Shown in pieces: positions 9,490 to 21,839 of a stretch of DNA of 64,000 nt (position 1 is the stretch's first letter; each line of letters opens with the position of its first letter). The stretch is from assembly GCA_933228895.1 (NCBI GenBank), contig OW121846.1, positions 147,082,746 through 147,146,745 of the forward strand, in the 5' to 3' direction. The notes beneath the pieces are model-generated. The model saw only the letters and a list, made by a program, of their open reading frames with translations, was not told where the DNA came from and ran no database searches. The DNA is from Platycnemis pennipes (Eukaryota; Arthropoda; Insecta; Odonata; Platycnemididae). Position numbers and translations under genes: made by a program.

Positions 9490-12400
9490 AATCTCATAAA
9501 GTTTCTCTAGAGAAAAAGTTTCCATCGTATGTTTCACATCTCACTTCAGCCGTTTACGTTGATTCCGTCCACTAGAGATAAAGGTCCTGTCTCACGTTTT
9601 ATGTCTCACGACAGCCGTTTACGTTGTTTGTGTCCCCTAGAGAAAACAATTACGTCGCATGTATCACGTCTCACGCCAGCCTTTTACGTTTGTTGTGTCA
9701 ACCAGAGAAAAAGTTCCCGTCTCACGTTTCACGTCAGCCGATTACGTAGGATAAGTCCACTAGAGAAAAAGTTCCCGTCTCACGTTTCACGTCGGTCGTT
9801 TACGTTGACTGAATGCAAGAGAGAAAAAAATCCAGTCTCATGTTTCACGTCAGTCGATTACGTTGACGTTTACGCTGATTGTGTCCACTAGAGAAAAATT
9901 TCCAGCCTCACGATTCACGTCAACCGTTTACGTTGACGTTTACGTTGATTGTGTAAACTAGAGAAAAAGTTCCAGTTTCAAGTTTCACGTCAGCCGTATA
10001 CGTAGGTGTAGTCCATTAGAGAAACGTTCCTGTCTCACGTTTCACGTCAGCCGTTTAAGTTGATTGTGTCCACTAGAGAAAAAGTTCCAGTCTCACGTTT
10101 CACGTCAGACGATTACGTAGGTTTACTCCACTACAGAAAAAGTTCTAGTCTCACGTTTCATCTAAGCCGTTTACGTTGACTTTTACGTTGATTGTGGCCG
10201 CTAGAGAAAAACTTCCAGTCTCACGTTACACGTCAATCGTTTACGTTGAATGTGTCCACGAGGAAAAGGTCCCGTCTCAGGCTTCACGTCAGCCGATTAC
10301 GTTGATTATGTCCACGAGAGAAAAAGTTCCAGTCTCATGTTTCACGTGTCACGCCAGCCGATTACGTAGGTTTAGTCCACTAGAGAAAACGTTCCCGTCT
10401 CACATTTCACGTCAGCCGTTTACGTTGATTGTGTCCACTAGAGAAAAAGTTCCAGTCTCACGTTTCACGTCAGTCGTTTACGTTGATTGTGTCCACGAAA
10501 GTAAAGGTTCCAGTCTCATACGTAGGTTTAGTCCACTAGAGAAAAATTTCCAGTCTCACGATTCACGTCAGTGGTTTACGTTGATTGTGTTCACGAGAGA
10601 AAAAGTTCTAGTCTCACGTTTCACGTCAGTCTTTTACGTAGATTGTGTCCACTAGAGAAAAAGTTCCAGCCTCAAACGTAGGTTTAGTTCACGAGAGAAA
10701 AAGTTCCAGTCTCACGTTTCACGTCAGTCGTTTACGTAGGTTTAGTCCACGAGAGAAAAAGTCCCATTCTCACGTTTCAGGTCAGTCGTTTACGTTGATT
10801 GTGTCCACTAGAGAATAAGTTCCAGTCTCACGTTTCACGTCAGTCGTTTACGTTGATTGTGTCCACGAGATAAAAGGTGTTAGTCTCACGTTTCACGTCA
10901 GTCGTTTACGTTGATTGTGTCCACGAGAGAAAAAGTTCCAGTCTCACGTTTCACGTCAGTCGTTCACGTTGATTGTGTCCACGAGAGAAAAGGTTCCAGT
11001 CTCACGTTTCACGTCAGTCGTTTACGTTGATTGTGTCCACGAGAGAAAAGGTTCCAGTCTCACGTTTCACGTCAGTCGTTTACGTTGATTGTGTCCACGA
11101 GAGAAAAAGTTCCAGGCTCACGTTTCACGTCAGTCGTTTACGTTGATTGTGTCCACTAGAGAAAAAGTTACAGTCTCACGTTTCACGTCAGTCGTTTAAG
11201 TTGATTGTGTCCACGAGAGAAAAAGTTCCAGTCTCACGGTTCACGTCAGTCGTTTACGTTGATTGTGTCCACGAGAGAAAAAGTTCCAATCTCACGTTTC
11301 ACGTCAGTCGTTTACGTAATTGTGTCCATTAGAGAAAAAGTTCCAGTCTCATGTTTCACGTCAATCGTTTACGTTGATTGTGTCCACGAGAGAAAAAGGT
11401 ACAGTTTCGCGTTTCACGTCAGTCGTTTACGTAGATTGTGTCCACTAGAGAGAAAGTTCCAGTCTCACGTTTCACGTCAGTCGTTTACGTTGACGTTTTC
11501 GTTGATTGTGTAAACTAGAGAAAAAGTTCCAGTTTCAAGTTTCACGTCAGCCGATTACATAGGTTTAGTCCACTAAAGAAAAAGTTCCAGCCTCACGTTT
11601 CACGTAAGACGTTTACATTGACTTTTAAGTTGATTATGGCCAATAGAGAAAAACTTCAAGTCTCACGTTTCACGTCAATCGTTTACGTTGATTGTGTCCA
11701 CTAGAAAAAAAGTTCCCGTGTCACGTCTCACGTCAGTCGTTTACGTAGATTGTGTCCACTAGAGAAAAAGTTCCAGTCTCATACCTAAGTTTAGTCCACG
11801 AGAGAAAAAGTTCCAGTCTCACGTTTCGGGTCAGTCGTTTACGTAGATTGTGTCCACGGGAGAAAAAGTTCTAATCTCACGTTTCACGTCAGTCGTTTAC
11901 GTAGATTGTGTCCACTAGAGAAAAAGTTCCAGTCTCACGTTTCACGTCAGTCGTTTACGTAGATTGTGTCCACTAGAGAGAAAGTTCCAGTCTCACGTTT
12001 CACGTCAGTCGTTTACGTAGATTGTGTCCACTAGAGACAAAGTTCTAATCTCACGTTTCACGTCAATCGTTTACGTTGATTGTGAGCATCGAGATAAAAA
12101 GTTCCAGTTTCACGTTTCACGTCAGTCGTTTACGTAGATTGTGTCCACTAGAGAAAAAGTTCCAGTCTCATACCTAAGTTTAGTCCACGAGAGAAAAAGT
12201 TCCAGTCTCACGTTTCGCGTCAGTCGTTTACGTAGATTGTGTCCACGGGAGAAAAAGTTCTAATCTCACGTTTCACGTCAGTCGTTTACGTAGATTGTGT
12301 CCACTAGAGAAAAAGTTCCAGTCTCACGTTTCACGTCAGTCGTTTACGTAGATTGTGTCCACTAGAGAGAAAGTTCCAGTCTCACGTTTCACGTCAGTCG

Positions 12401-15170
12401 TTTACGTAGATTGTGTCCACTAGAGAAAAAGTTCTAATCTCACGTTTCACGTCAATCGTTTACGTTGATTGTGTGCATCGAGATAAAAAGTTCCAGTTTC
12501 ACGTTTCACGTCAGTCGTTTACGTTGATTGTGTCCAGTAGAGAAAAAGTTCCAGTCTCATACGGTGGTTTAGTCCACCAGAGAAAAAGTTCCGGTCTCAC
12601 GTCTCACGTCAGTCGTTTACGTTGATTGTGTCCACGAGAGAAAAAGTTCTAATCTCACGTTTCACGTCAGTCGTTTACGTAGATTGTGTCCACTAGAGAA
12701 AAAGGTCCAGTCTCACGTTTCACGTCAGTCGTTTACGTAGGTTTAGTCCACGAGAGAAAAAGTTCCAGTCTCACGTTTCAGGTCAGTCGTTTACGTTGAT
12801 TGTGTCCACTAGAGAATAAGTTCCAGTCTCACGTTTCACGTCAGTCGTTTACGTTGATTGTGTCCACGAGAGAAAATGTTCCAATCTCACGTTTCACGTC
12901 AGTCGTTTACGTTGATTGTGTCCACGAGAGAAAAAGTTCCAGTCTCACGTTTCACGTCAGTCGTTTACGTTGATTGTGTCCACTGGAAAAAAAGGGTCCA
13001 GTCTCACGTTTTACGTCAGTCGTTTACTTAGGTTTAGTCAACGAGAGAAAAAGTTCCAGTCACACGTTTCACGTCAGTCGTTTACGTTGATTGTGTCCAC
13101 GAGAGAAAAGGCTCTAGTCTCACGTTTCACGTCAGTCGTTTACGTTGATTGTGTCCACGAGAGAAAAAGTTTCAGTCTCACGTTTCACGTCAGTCGTTTA
13201 CGTTGATTGTGTCCACGAGTGAAAAGGTTCCAGTCTCACGTTTCACGTCAGTCGTTTACGTTGATTGTGTCCACGAGAGAAAAAGTTCCAGTCTCACGTT
13301 TCACGTCAGTCGTTTACGTTGATTGTGTCCACGAGAGAAAATGTTCCAGTCTCACGTTTCACGTCAGTCGTTTACGTTGATTGTGTCCACGAGAGAAAAA
13401 GTTCCAGTCTCACGTTTCACGTCAGTCGTTTACGTTGATTGTGTCCACTGGAAAAAAAGGGTCCAGTCTCACGTTTCACGTCAGTCGTTTGCGTTGATTG
13501 TGTCCACGAGAGAAAATGTTCCAGTCTCATACGTAGGTTTAGACCACGAGAGAAAAAGTTCCAGTCTCACGTTTCACGTCAGTCGTTTACGTTGATTGTG
13601 TCCACTAGAGAAAAAGTTCTAATCTCATGTTTCACGTCAATCGTTTACGTTGATTGTGTCCACGAGAAAAAAGGTACAGTTTCACGTTTCACGTCAGTCG
13701 TTTACGTTGATTGTGTCCACGAGAGTAAAGGTTCCAGTCTCATACGTAGGTTTAGTCCACTAGAGAAAAATTTCCAGTCTCACGATTCACGTCAGCCGTT
13801 TAGGTTGACGTTTTCGTTGATTGTGTAAACGAGAGAAAAAGTTCCAGTTTCAAGTTTCACGTCAGCCGATTACGTAGGTCTAGTCCACTACAGAAAAAGT
13901 TCCAGTCTCACGTTTCACGTAAGCCGTTTACGTTGACTTTTACGTTGATTGTGTCCACTAGAGAAGAAGTTCCAGTCTCACGTTTCACGTCAGTCGTTTA
14001 CGTTGATTGTGTCCACGAGAGAAAAGGTTCCAGTCTCACGTTTCACGTCAGTCGTTTACGTTGATTGTGTCCACGAGAGAAAAGGTTCCAGTCTCACGTT
14101 TCACGTCAGTCGTTTACGTTGATTGTGTCCACGAGAGAAAAGGTTCCAGTCTCACGTTCCACGTCAGTCGTTTACGTTGATTGTGTCCACGAGAGAAAAC
14201 GTTCCAGTCTCACTTTCCACGTCAGTCGTTTACGTTGATTGTGTCCACTAGAGAAAAACTTCCAGTCTCACGTTTCACGTCAGTCGTTTACGTTGATTGT
14301 GTCCACTAGAGAAAAAGTTCCAGTCTCACGTTTCACGTCAGTCGTTTACGTTGATTGTGTCCACGAGAGAAGAAGTTCCTGTCTCACGTTCCACGTCAGT
14401 CGTTTACGTTGATTGTGTCCACTAGAGAAAAACTTCCAGTTTCACATCAGTCGTTTACGTTGATTGTGTCCACGAGAGAAAAGGTTCCAGTCTCACGTTT
14501 CACGTCAGTCGTTTACGTTGATTGTGTCCACGAGAGAAAAGGTTCCAGTCTCACGTTTCACGTCGGTCGTTTACGTTGATTGTCTCCACGAGAGAAAAAG
14601 TTCCAGTCTCACGTTTCACGTCAGTCGTTTACGTTGATTGTGTCCATGAGAGTAAAGGTTCCAGTCTCACGTTTCACGTCAGTCGTTTACGTTGATTGTG
14701 TCCACTGGAAAAAAAGGTTCCAGTCTCACGTTTTACGTCAGTCGTTTACGTTGATTGTGTCCACGAGAGAAAAAGTTCCAGTCTCATACGTAGGTTTAGA
14801 CCACGAGAGAAAAAGTTCCAGTCTCACGTTTCACGTCAGTCGTTTACGTAGGTTTAGTCCACTGGAGAAAACGTTCCCGTCTCACGTTTCACGTCAGCCG
14901 TTTACGTTGATTGTGTCCGCGAGAGAAAAAGTTCCAGTCTCATGTTACACGTGTCACTTGAGTCGTTTACGTTGGTTGTGTCCACTAGAGAGAATAGTCC
15001 CGTCACACGTTTTCGTCTCACGACAGCAGTTTACGTAGATTGCGTCCAATCTAGAAAAAGTTCCAGTCTTACCTTTTACTTCCCACGTCAGCTGTTTACT
15101 TTGATTGTGTCCACTAGAGAAAAAGTTCACGTTTCACGTCTCACGTCATCCGTTTACGTTGTTCGAGTTC
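9490..15170. repeat. 58-bp satellite array (~98 monomers, 5.7 kb)
   Basis: The monomer includes CACGTTTCACGTCAGTCGTT, then TACGTTGATTGTGTCCACGA and GAGAAAAAGTTCCAGTCT, 58 bp in total. Edges (9490-10700 and 14940-15170) are more diverged and the centre is homogeneous, as expected from unequal exchange. Variants include TAGAGA against CGAGAGA, a TACGTAGATT or TACGTAGGTTTAG type, and ~40-bp monomers lacking about 18 bp. As 58 is not a multiple of three and the consensus lacks stops on the plus strand, three monomers read as a 58-codon cycle (R-E-K-V-P-V-S-R-F-T-S-V-V-Y-V-D-C-V-H). This explains the many 60-160-codon ORFs. I do not regard them as genes. Confidence 0.95.
11781..12558. repeat. 389-bp higher-order repeat, two copies
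   Basis: Blocks 11781-12169 and 12170-12558 match with only about five differences by eye. Each comprises one ~40-bp short monomer plus six 58-bp monomers with the same ordered variants (CGGGAG, TAGAGAG, ATCGAGATAAAAAG with one extra base). The spacing 6x58+40+1 = 389 fits exactly. A third start point (ATACGGTGG) follows at 12559, after which the order differs. Confidence 0.85.
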
Positions 15171-16930
15171 CTGCCTTTGCGGTATTATAACGATCACCCT
15201 CCTTGCACCTGGAGTAAAGCTCCAATTTCACTTATACTTACCGCTAAATTTTACTGACATCTTAACTTTGAGTAAGCCAATAAAAGTGTGATATTAAAGG
15301 AATCGGGTTCAAATCCCGGGAATGGCTGCCGGGTTGCGTCAGAATACCGGTTCCTTTTTTCGATGCCGTGTTGGCAATATATTATAAGCTACGTACTGCG
15401 TGCCGCGCTCGGGATGTATGAGGTGGTCTATACCTTGGGACCTTTCCGTTTGCCGTTGAGCATCCTCTACACCCTCCTACGTTTCCTGAAAAATTCATTC
15501 CTCTACCCAGTTTCCTACCACCCTCAATGGAGCAAAATATCTCGGCTGTCGTCCACATTCTCCGACTAGAAGAGTGAAAGATATGTACTGCTGCAGATGA
15601 TTGAATTGGCTTCCTCTCGCATAAACCTTAGCACACGAGAGGGAAAAAGTTCACATCGAGAACTTTATCCCTTTAATCGCACTCGTGACCTCCTCTTCCC
15701 TTCCTTGACAACTCTTTGAGCAATCCCTTTCCTTAGCTGGCCGCATTGTTTTTACGCGCAGCACTCGTTCCAACGGGGCGCTTCCGTATCAGCGGAAATG
15801 GCGCGTCAACCCGTTGCTACCTTTCCGCGTTTTCACTCGTCGGGAGTTGACTCGATGCCCAGCGACGAACTTGCGTCGCTCGTTGCGCAACCCGATCGCC
15901 TTTCTCCACACTGACGCTCGGATCCCTTCGCGACTCCTCCCTCTCTTCCCCCCCTGTCCACCTCCTGTTTGCTCGCCGTATTTGCCCTCCTCCTCTTCTC
16001 CCCTCCCAGCTTCCCCCTCTTTCCAGGCGGGCGTTTGGCACACTCGCGCCAGGCCCCGTAATTTTCTCCGCTGAAGCATAAGGCACACACCATGCCTGGC
16101 GGGGAAATACTGCGCGAGTATTATCGATCTCATTAAAGCATTTCCCCGCGGACCCTAAATGCAATAAATCATTTAGCATTAAGGGTTTCTTTCGATTGAC
16201 CATTTTGCGGGAGCGTACGCCACTCGTTTTTCTTCCGGTATGTGGAAAGGTATTCCTCATAGAAGGCAGTGTTTACATTGGGGAACATACGTCCGGGAGT
16301 GTTTTTGACGCGGCATAAACTGTAAGCCATATTTCCAGCATGCATAAAACTTTATTACGTGAAAACGACTGATGCTTCGCGTTGCCCCCCTGTTTCGGCG
16401 GCTACTTTTCATTGTTTCACGGATAATTCCGGTGGTGTTCTAAAGTTACTTCGTTACGGCACATAATTAAAAGAGGGATTATGGCCCCTACGAGATGAGA
16501 ACTTGATATGCTCCACGTCATTTCGAGTGCCGTTCCTTCGCCTCTGAGCCGGCAATGCGCCTAACGACCTCCACGCGCCGCGCTCTTGAATTTTTTCCCT
16601 CACCATTTATGACCTGCCTTCCACCGGAAATCGGATCCGAATACTCGTGTCACGGAAACATCGGAGTATGGCGTGACGCGCACCCTGCGATGCAATTCCC
16701 GTGGTTCATTCGTTCTGGATGTTCAAAGACACGTGATCGTCGCTCACCGCTCTTCAAAAGAAAACCAAATTCGATGAAACCGGCAACGTGATCCCTTTCC
16801 GCTCCCTCCGAATCTGCGCACTCCATCTATAAAAGCCCCCTGAGAGAGATGTGGGAGGAGGCAGGCATGGGCCTCCACCTGGATCACGGGGTGCTCATAA
16901 CTCAGCCACTTGAACCCTGATTCTGGGGAT
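15171..16930. other. Unrecognised segment with GC-richer island and pyrimidine tract
   Basis: No gene can be supported here. It contains an isolated Pol III B-box-like motif (GGGTTCAAATCCCGGG, 15306-15321), a strongly pyrimidine-rich stretch (15936-16024) within a CpG-containing block (15780-16100), and TATAAAAG at 16828-16835 just before a LINE tail. Open frames on both strands across 15790-16260 are compositional. Confidence 0.4.
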
Positions 16931-16936
16931 TCCTCC

Positions 16937-18090
16937 ATCTATCTACATAATACATTGCAAGCCACCATAAAGGTGTGTGGCAGGGGGTGAACTCTCACCA
17001 AACATGCACTACATATCATGAATAAAAAAAGGATTGTACTTGTATAGGTACTGTTCAAAACTACGCTATTTAAAATAGATAAAAATAGCAAAACATACAT
17101 GCAAAAACATCCCGTTAGTTGGGTTAGCTATGAGTCCTTATACAAACATGCAGCTACCAATGTTATCCATTGCTACACTCGTACTGGATATATTTACCGT
17201 TATTCATATCCCTATTAGTACGAGGAAAAAAGGACATTTTGAATCTATCAGTTCGGCAATCAATTTCTCTCATTTTGTGATTATGGTCCAGTCTACCATA
17301 GTAAGTTGGGGTCCGCAAAATTTTTTTAACATCATCACTGAAAATATGGTCTTGGAATTTATTTAAGAGATTAAGTCTAAATTTCAACCTGCGATCTGAC
17401 AATGATTCCCAATTTAATTCATCTAATAGACTGGTTACGCTAGTACGGTTATCATACCGTCCCTTTACAAATCTTGCCGATCTTCGCTGCGCACGTTCAA
17501 GTTCGTAATTTAGACCGATTTCGTAGGGATCCCATACACTGGCAGCATATTCCAAATGAGGTCTTACAAGGGAAAAGTAGCTGATTTATTGTACATGATC
17601 GTCACATTTACCCAATACTCTTTTGACGAATCCCAGTATACGATTCGCTTGACCCATTCTTTCACATATGTGTTTACCCCAGGAAAGATCATGTGTCAGT
17701 ATTATTCCAAGATATTTAATAGATTCCACGTTTGTTAATTCATTATTACTTATTTTGTAAGTGGTAGGAGGAGAGCTATTCTTTTTCCTAAAGTTCATTA
17801 CAAGACCGTTATACACGGGAAAGAATTTGATCAGGGCCAGGAGATTTGTTAGGGCTTATATATTTAAGTAACTTTTCAATACCATTACAGGAAATGTCAA
17901 TTGGTTGCATCAACCGCTGAAAGAGGTCAGGTAACACGACAGTTGAATCCCCGGAAGGTGGGTTAAAAACGGTTTGGAAGAAGGAATTTAGCAAGTTAAC
18001 TTTGTCAAGTGTGTTTGTGGCCATTTCACCCCTATCATTTTTAAGTGAATGGACGACAGACTTACGGCCTTGCACTTCCCTGACGTACGA
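16937..18090 (-). mobile_element. CR1/L2-like LINE, 5'-truncated copy with RT core deleted
   Basis: On the minus strand, the linker/RT N-terminal part (K-S-V-V-H-S-L-K-N-D-R-G-E-M, then S-P-N-K-S-P-G-P-D-Q) lies at 17809-18090. It jumps at ~17816 directly to the segment after the catalytic site (L-V-M-N-F-R-K-K-N-S-S-P-P-T-T), followed by the C-terminal domain (17163-17555). Against the fuller copy at 22.8-25.8 kb, about 750 bp including the FADD box are missing. The 3' UTR with the shared GGTGTGTGGCAGG motif is at 16937-17130, and the 5' end is truncated at ~18090. Confidence 0.85.
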
Positions 18091-18397
18091 TCTCCTTTCC
18101 TGCCGTGTCGCGTCACATCACATCCGTGCGTGCCGCGAGTGGCCCTGAGAGCCACCGTTTGGAAAGCTAGCTGCGGAGTGATTCGAGAGATTGCTTTGAT
18201 GATGATGCTATCGATTGTTCAAAAAGAAATGATTATTCGAACCTGTTGTATGTGTGCTCCACATTGAGGGAACTCCACATGAAGTGGTAGAAACGAAACT
18301 GGTGTACGGAAAAGTAACTAGGGTCGGTTAAGAAAGAATATCATGCGGATTTGTCATGCATCATTTGGGTGCTGAATAGGAATCGTGGAGGAAGCTA

Positions 18398-18722
18398 TTA
18401 TGCTTGCGTTTCCAAATCCGTAAAATCACCCTTCTCTACTTGCAGTAAGAAATCGTTAAATATGTATTCCACGGTAGGCTGCATACGAGGTTTTAATACA
18501 AATAATCTCTGAATGTCATCGATGAAACAACTTCGGCCGTCACATTGTGGAATTTTTCCACGATTGAAAATAAGGATCAACTTTGTAATCTTCCACACGC
18601 TTTTAATAACCAACCGGTTTCAACACTCACGTGCCATCATCAGGGACTCGTGAGTGTTGAAACCGGTTGGTTATTAAAAACGTGTGGAAAATTACAATGT
18701 TGATTCTTATTTTCAATCTGAA
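18398..18722. repeat. Hairpin-bearing interspersed repeat
   Basis: Arms 18562-18630 and 18649-18720 are near-perfect reverse complements (core ACCAACCGGTTTCAACACTC). They surround a loop with CATCATCAGG. The flanking AT-rich sequence to 18398 may belong to the same element. This resembles small non-autonomous foldback/MITE-like repeats, but the family is unknown. Confidence 0.6.
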
Positions 18723-18814
18723 TTTCATTCTTATCGACAATTTTTTATCTATCTAGATCTAGATGTAGACGTAGATTCCTTCCGAAACACCAGGCATGCC
18801 TCAGACCATGCCTT

Positions 18815-19478
18815 TATCTACTTCTACATAATACCCTGCAAGCCACCATAAGGTGTGTGGCAGGAGGTGAACTCTCACCAAACATGCACTACATATCATG
18901 CATACAATTTGTAATTAAAAATTAAAATAGCAAAGCATGCATGCAAAAACATGCTGTTAGTTTGGTTACCTTTAAGTCCTTATACCAACATGCAGCTACC
19001 AATGTTATCTATTGCTACACTCTTATATTTACCGTTATTCATATCCCTAATAGTACGAGGAAAAAAGGACATTTTGAATCTGTCAGTTCGGCAATCTATT
19101 CCTCTAATTTTGTGATTATGGTCCAGTCTACCATAGTAAGTTGGGGTCCGCAACATATTTTTAACATCATCACTGAAAATATGGTCTTGGAATTTATTTA
19201 AGAGATTAAGTCTAAATTTCAACCTGCGATCTGACAATGATTCCCAATTCAATTCATTTAATAGACTGGTTGCGCTTGACAAATCTTGCCGATCTTCGCT
19301 GCACACGTTCAAGTTCATTACTTAGACCGATTTCGTAGGGATCCCATACACTGGCAGCATATTCCAAATGAGGTCTTACAAGGGAAAAGTAGCTGATTTC
19401 TCGTACATGATCGTCACATTTACCCAGTACTCTTGTGACGAATCCCAGTTTACGATTCGCTTGACCCATTATTTCACG
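18815..19478 (-). mobile_element. CR1/L2-like LINE, short 5'-truncated copy
   Basis: It carries the 3' UTR and the RT C-terminal domain (L-N-E-L-N-W-E-S-L-S-D-R-R-L-K-F-R-L). A ~25-bp deletion near 19275, where other copies have K-G-R-Y-D-N, shifts the frame. Homology stops abruptly at ~19478, which is typical of incomplete reverse transcription. Confidence 0.85.
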
Positions 19479-19539
19479 AAGATTTTATAGGTGAAGTTAA
19501 TTGAAATTTGAGCGGTAATGTGAGTACGTTTGCTGAAAT

Positions 19540-20022
19540 ACTTTGGGTTCATGGTAGTTTTCTGGGGGGCAGAGCAGGTAGAATGTCATTAGCGAGGGTC
19601 TCTGCTCGCGATCGTCCTAATCCGTCCCTCGCTCGGCTTCGACCCTCATCAGCGACCGGACTCTCGCGGCAAGGGGCCGCGGGTTCGAAACTGACCGCGT
19701 GCAATACGATGTTAAAAGTTATTAACTATTTAAATGAGCAACAATTTATTACCGCCATTGTATCACACGTTCTAAGAGAATTACGGGCGTCTTTTGATCG
19801 ACGTTCTACGATAAAAATTAACGTTTTTCAAGAATCCTTCAGTAATGTGCCGTTCACACTTGGCAACGTTGCATTTTCTGGAGGTTAAACGCGGTGGTTT
19901 TAAACAGCTAAGAGCGTTGATAGAGGGAGATCTTGATGGAATAATGTAATAATAACTGTTGAAGCATAAGTTTTAACATGTTAAAGCAGTTTAATACATT
20001 TTAACTGCTGAGTGCTTGAAAT
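19540..20022 (+). repeat. Outer inverted repeat, left arm
   Basis: It is the reverse complement of 26543-27025 over about 480 bp with few mismatches. The arms start near ATGGTAGTTTTCTGGGGGG and end at TGCTTGAAAT. Each contains an internal hairpin around the AGCGAGGG/CCCTCGCT sequences. No transposase is encoded between the arms. Confidence 0.85.
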
Positions 20023-20026
20023 GAAA

Positions 20027-21554
20027 CTTACTGTCTGTAAAAAAAAGCAAGAAACCAGAGTTTGAGGAGCTCTATCGTCTAAACGAAGCGTTCAATTTCA
20101 GTGCAACAAAAAGCATACGAGAGATAGTTTATTTCTACGTTGGATCATTTACTTCAAAAAATCTTCGGCTCCATAGTATTTCCTGTACTTAATTTTGTCT
20201 CAAAAAAGTACCCGTTTTTTGCCCAAATTTGAGCGCTTGGTATTCCCGTAGTTTTTGTTCCAATAACTTGCGATTTTGATATAAGGAATCCAGATCTATT
20301 AGTAACAGTTTACAGAAAACAAATTGTTTACACCAATAAAATTGATGGATTTGTTGTAAACAACGTAAACCCCTGCTAACTTCGAAACCAATGGGTCAAT
20401 TGAAAATTGATTGGTACTGTTGTATGCTGTACGATGAATGCAATGCTGGTACTAATAACATTTACATTAAATATCACTAATAAGGACAATATCGCTTATT
20501 ATTTATCTGGATGTTTCTATACGCGTACCGGCAGCTCCGCCGTGGGAGAGGGAGGAGAAAAGAGGCGCGTGGTTGCCACCGACTCGGCAGTCGGCGCGCT
20601 TCCTTTAAATGACCATGGTATGGTAAAAGTATCTGTGTTGCTCCCTTTAGGTAAACTTAAGGATGTTAGGTTGGGGTGAGCTTTCATCAACATGCTTTTC
20701 TGCGGCGTAACTTATAAGCCATACATGCGTATTCTTTCGGAAGGGAATTGCCAGTAACTATTTGAATCAATTCCCATCAGCATTTTTCATGTGGGCTTTG
20801 GATCACCTTTTGGACTTCCGTCTCCGAAAAACCCGTTCTTGGACGCATGGTGAACCGAAGGAATCTGCACTTAAAATAGTCTAATCATGCCTAAAAGCAA
20901 ACGTTTTGAAGCAACCAGTGGATGATTCATAAACTGCCCGGGTACTGTGCGTCACGATGAACGATGTGGCAACTGCGCACGGATTCGAGAGACTTTCTCT
21001 TTTCTGTTGCTTTGTTTTGGCCTGTCTTGCTAGGCAGAGAAAAAGCTACAAACAAAAATAATTATCAAACGATATTGAATATACTGCTGACATTTAACGA
21101 GTATGCTCTACGTACCTGCATTAATTACATTCTACGGCATACAACAGTACCAATCTATTTTCAATTGACCCATTGGTTTCGAAGTTAGCAGAGGTTTGCG
21201 TTGTTTACAACAAATCCATCAGTTTTAGTGGTATAAACCATTTGTTTTCTGTAAACTGTTACTAATAGATCTGGATTCCTTATATCAAAATCGCAAGTTA
21301 TTGGAACAAAAACTACGGGAATACCAAGCGATCAAAGTTGGGCAACTTGATTTTACGCGCAAAAAACGGGTACTTTTTTGAGACAAAATTAAGTACAGGA
21401 AATACTATGGAGCCGAAGATCTTTTGAAGTAAATGATCCAACGTAGAAATAAACTCTCTCTCGTATGCTTTTTGTTGCATTGAAATTGAACGCTTCGTTT
21501 AGACGATAGAGCTCCTCAAACTCGGGTGTCTTGCTTTTTTTTACAGACAGTAAG
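20027..21554. mobile_element. Inner foldback element with ~425-bp inverted arms
   Basis: It begins CTTACTGTCTGTAAAAAAAA and ends with the reverse complement TTTTTTTTACAGACAGTAAG. Arms (20027-~20450 and ~21120-21554) share long blocks, for instance around TATTAGTAACAGTTTACAGA and the segment ending GTACTGTTGTATGC. The ~670-bp loop has no recognised ORF. A TA dinucleotide next to CTGTCTG at each end is compatible with a TA target duplication, but because the surrounding bases are also inverted I cannot define the TSD. It is non-autonomous, inserted a few bases inside the outer left arm's inner edge. Confidence 0.75.
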
Positions 21555-21839
21555 TCAGTCATTCAGTATCCGTTTTGTTTTGCTCTCTATCAAGTTTTGA
21601 GTTAAAAGAGTGAGGTTTGGTGCGTTGAGTGTGGATTCTCTGTCTGTAACATTTGGTAGTAGTTTTGGATTTTTAGCAGTTTGTGGTGCAGAAAAAAAAT
21701 GCAGAAAAACATGATGTTTGTGAGTGGGAGACAGCATATAATGAAAATATGGTGTAGAAAAAAGTTCCCAAATAATCAGATTGACACTCATTTCTCTATT
21801 TATAAAATAGCAATTTCCTTCTCTCTGCATCCGAAATAC

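Noticed and set aside
9490..15170. CRISPR-like array
   Set aside because: Units are contiguous tandem repeats with no unique spacers, and the sequence is eukaryotic.
9529..15190. Many 60-160-codon ORFs with a repeated R-E-K-V-P-V-S-R-F-T-S-V-V-Y-V-D-C-V-H pattern
   Set aside because: They follow from a stop-poor 58-bp satellite consensus read through all three frames. They end at random mutations and have no initiation context or domain.
15306..15321. B-box-like GGGTTCAAATCCCGGG as a tRNA or SINE
   Set aside because: No A box or cloverleaf was found upstream.
16828..16835. TATAAAAG as a core promoter
   Set aside because: An isolated motif directly before a LINE 3' end with no gene downstream on the plus strand.
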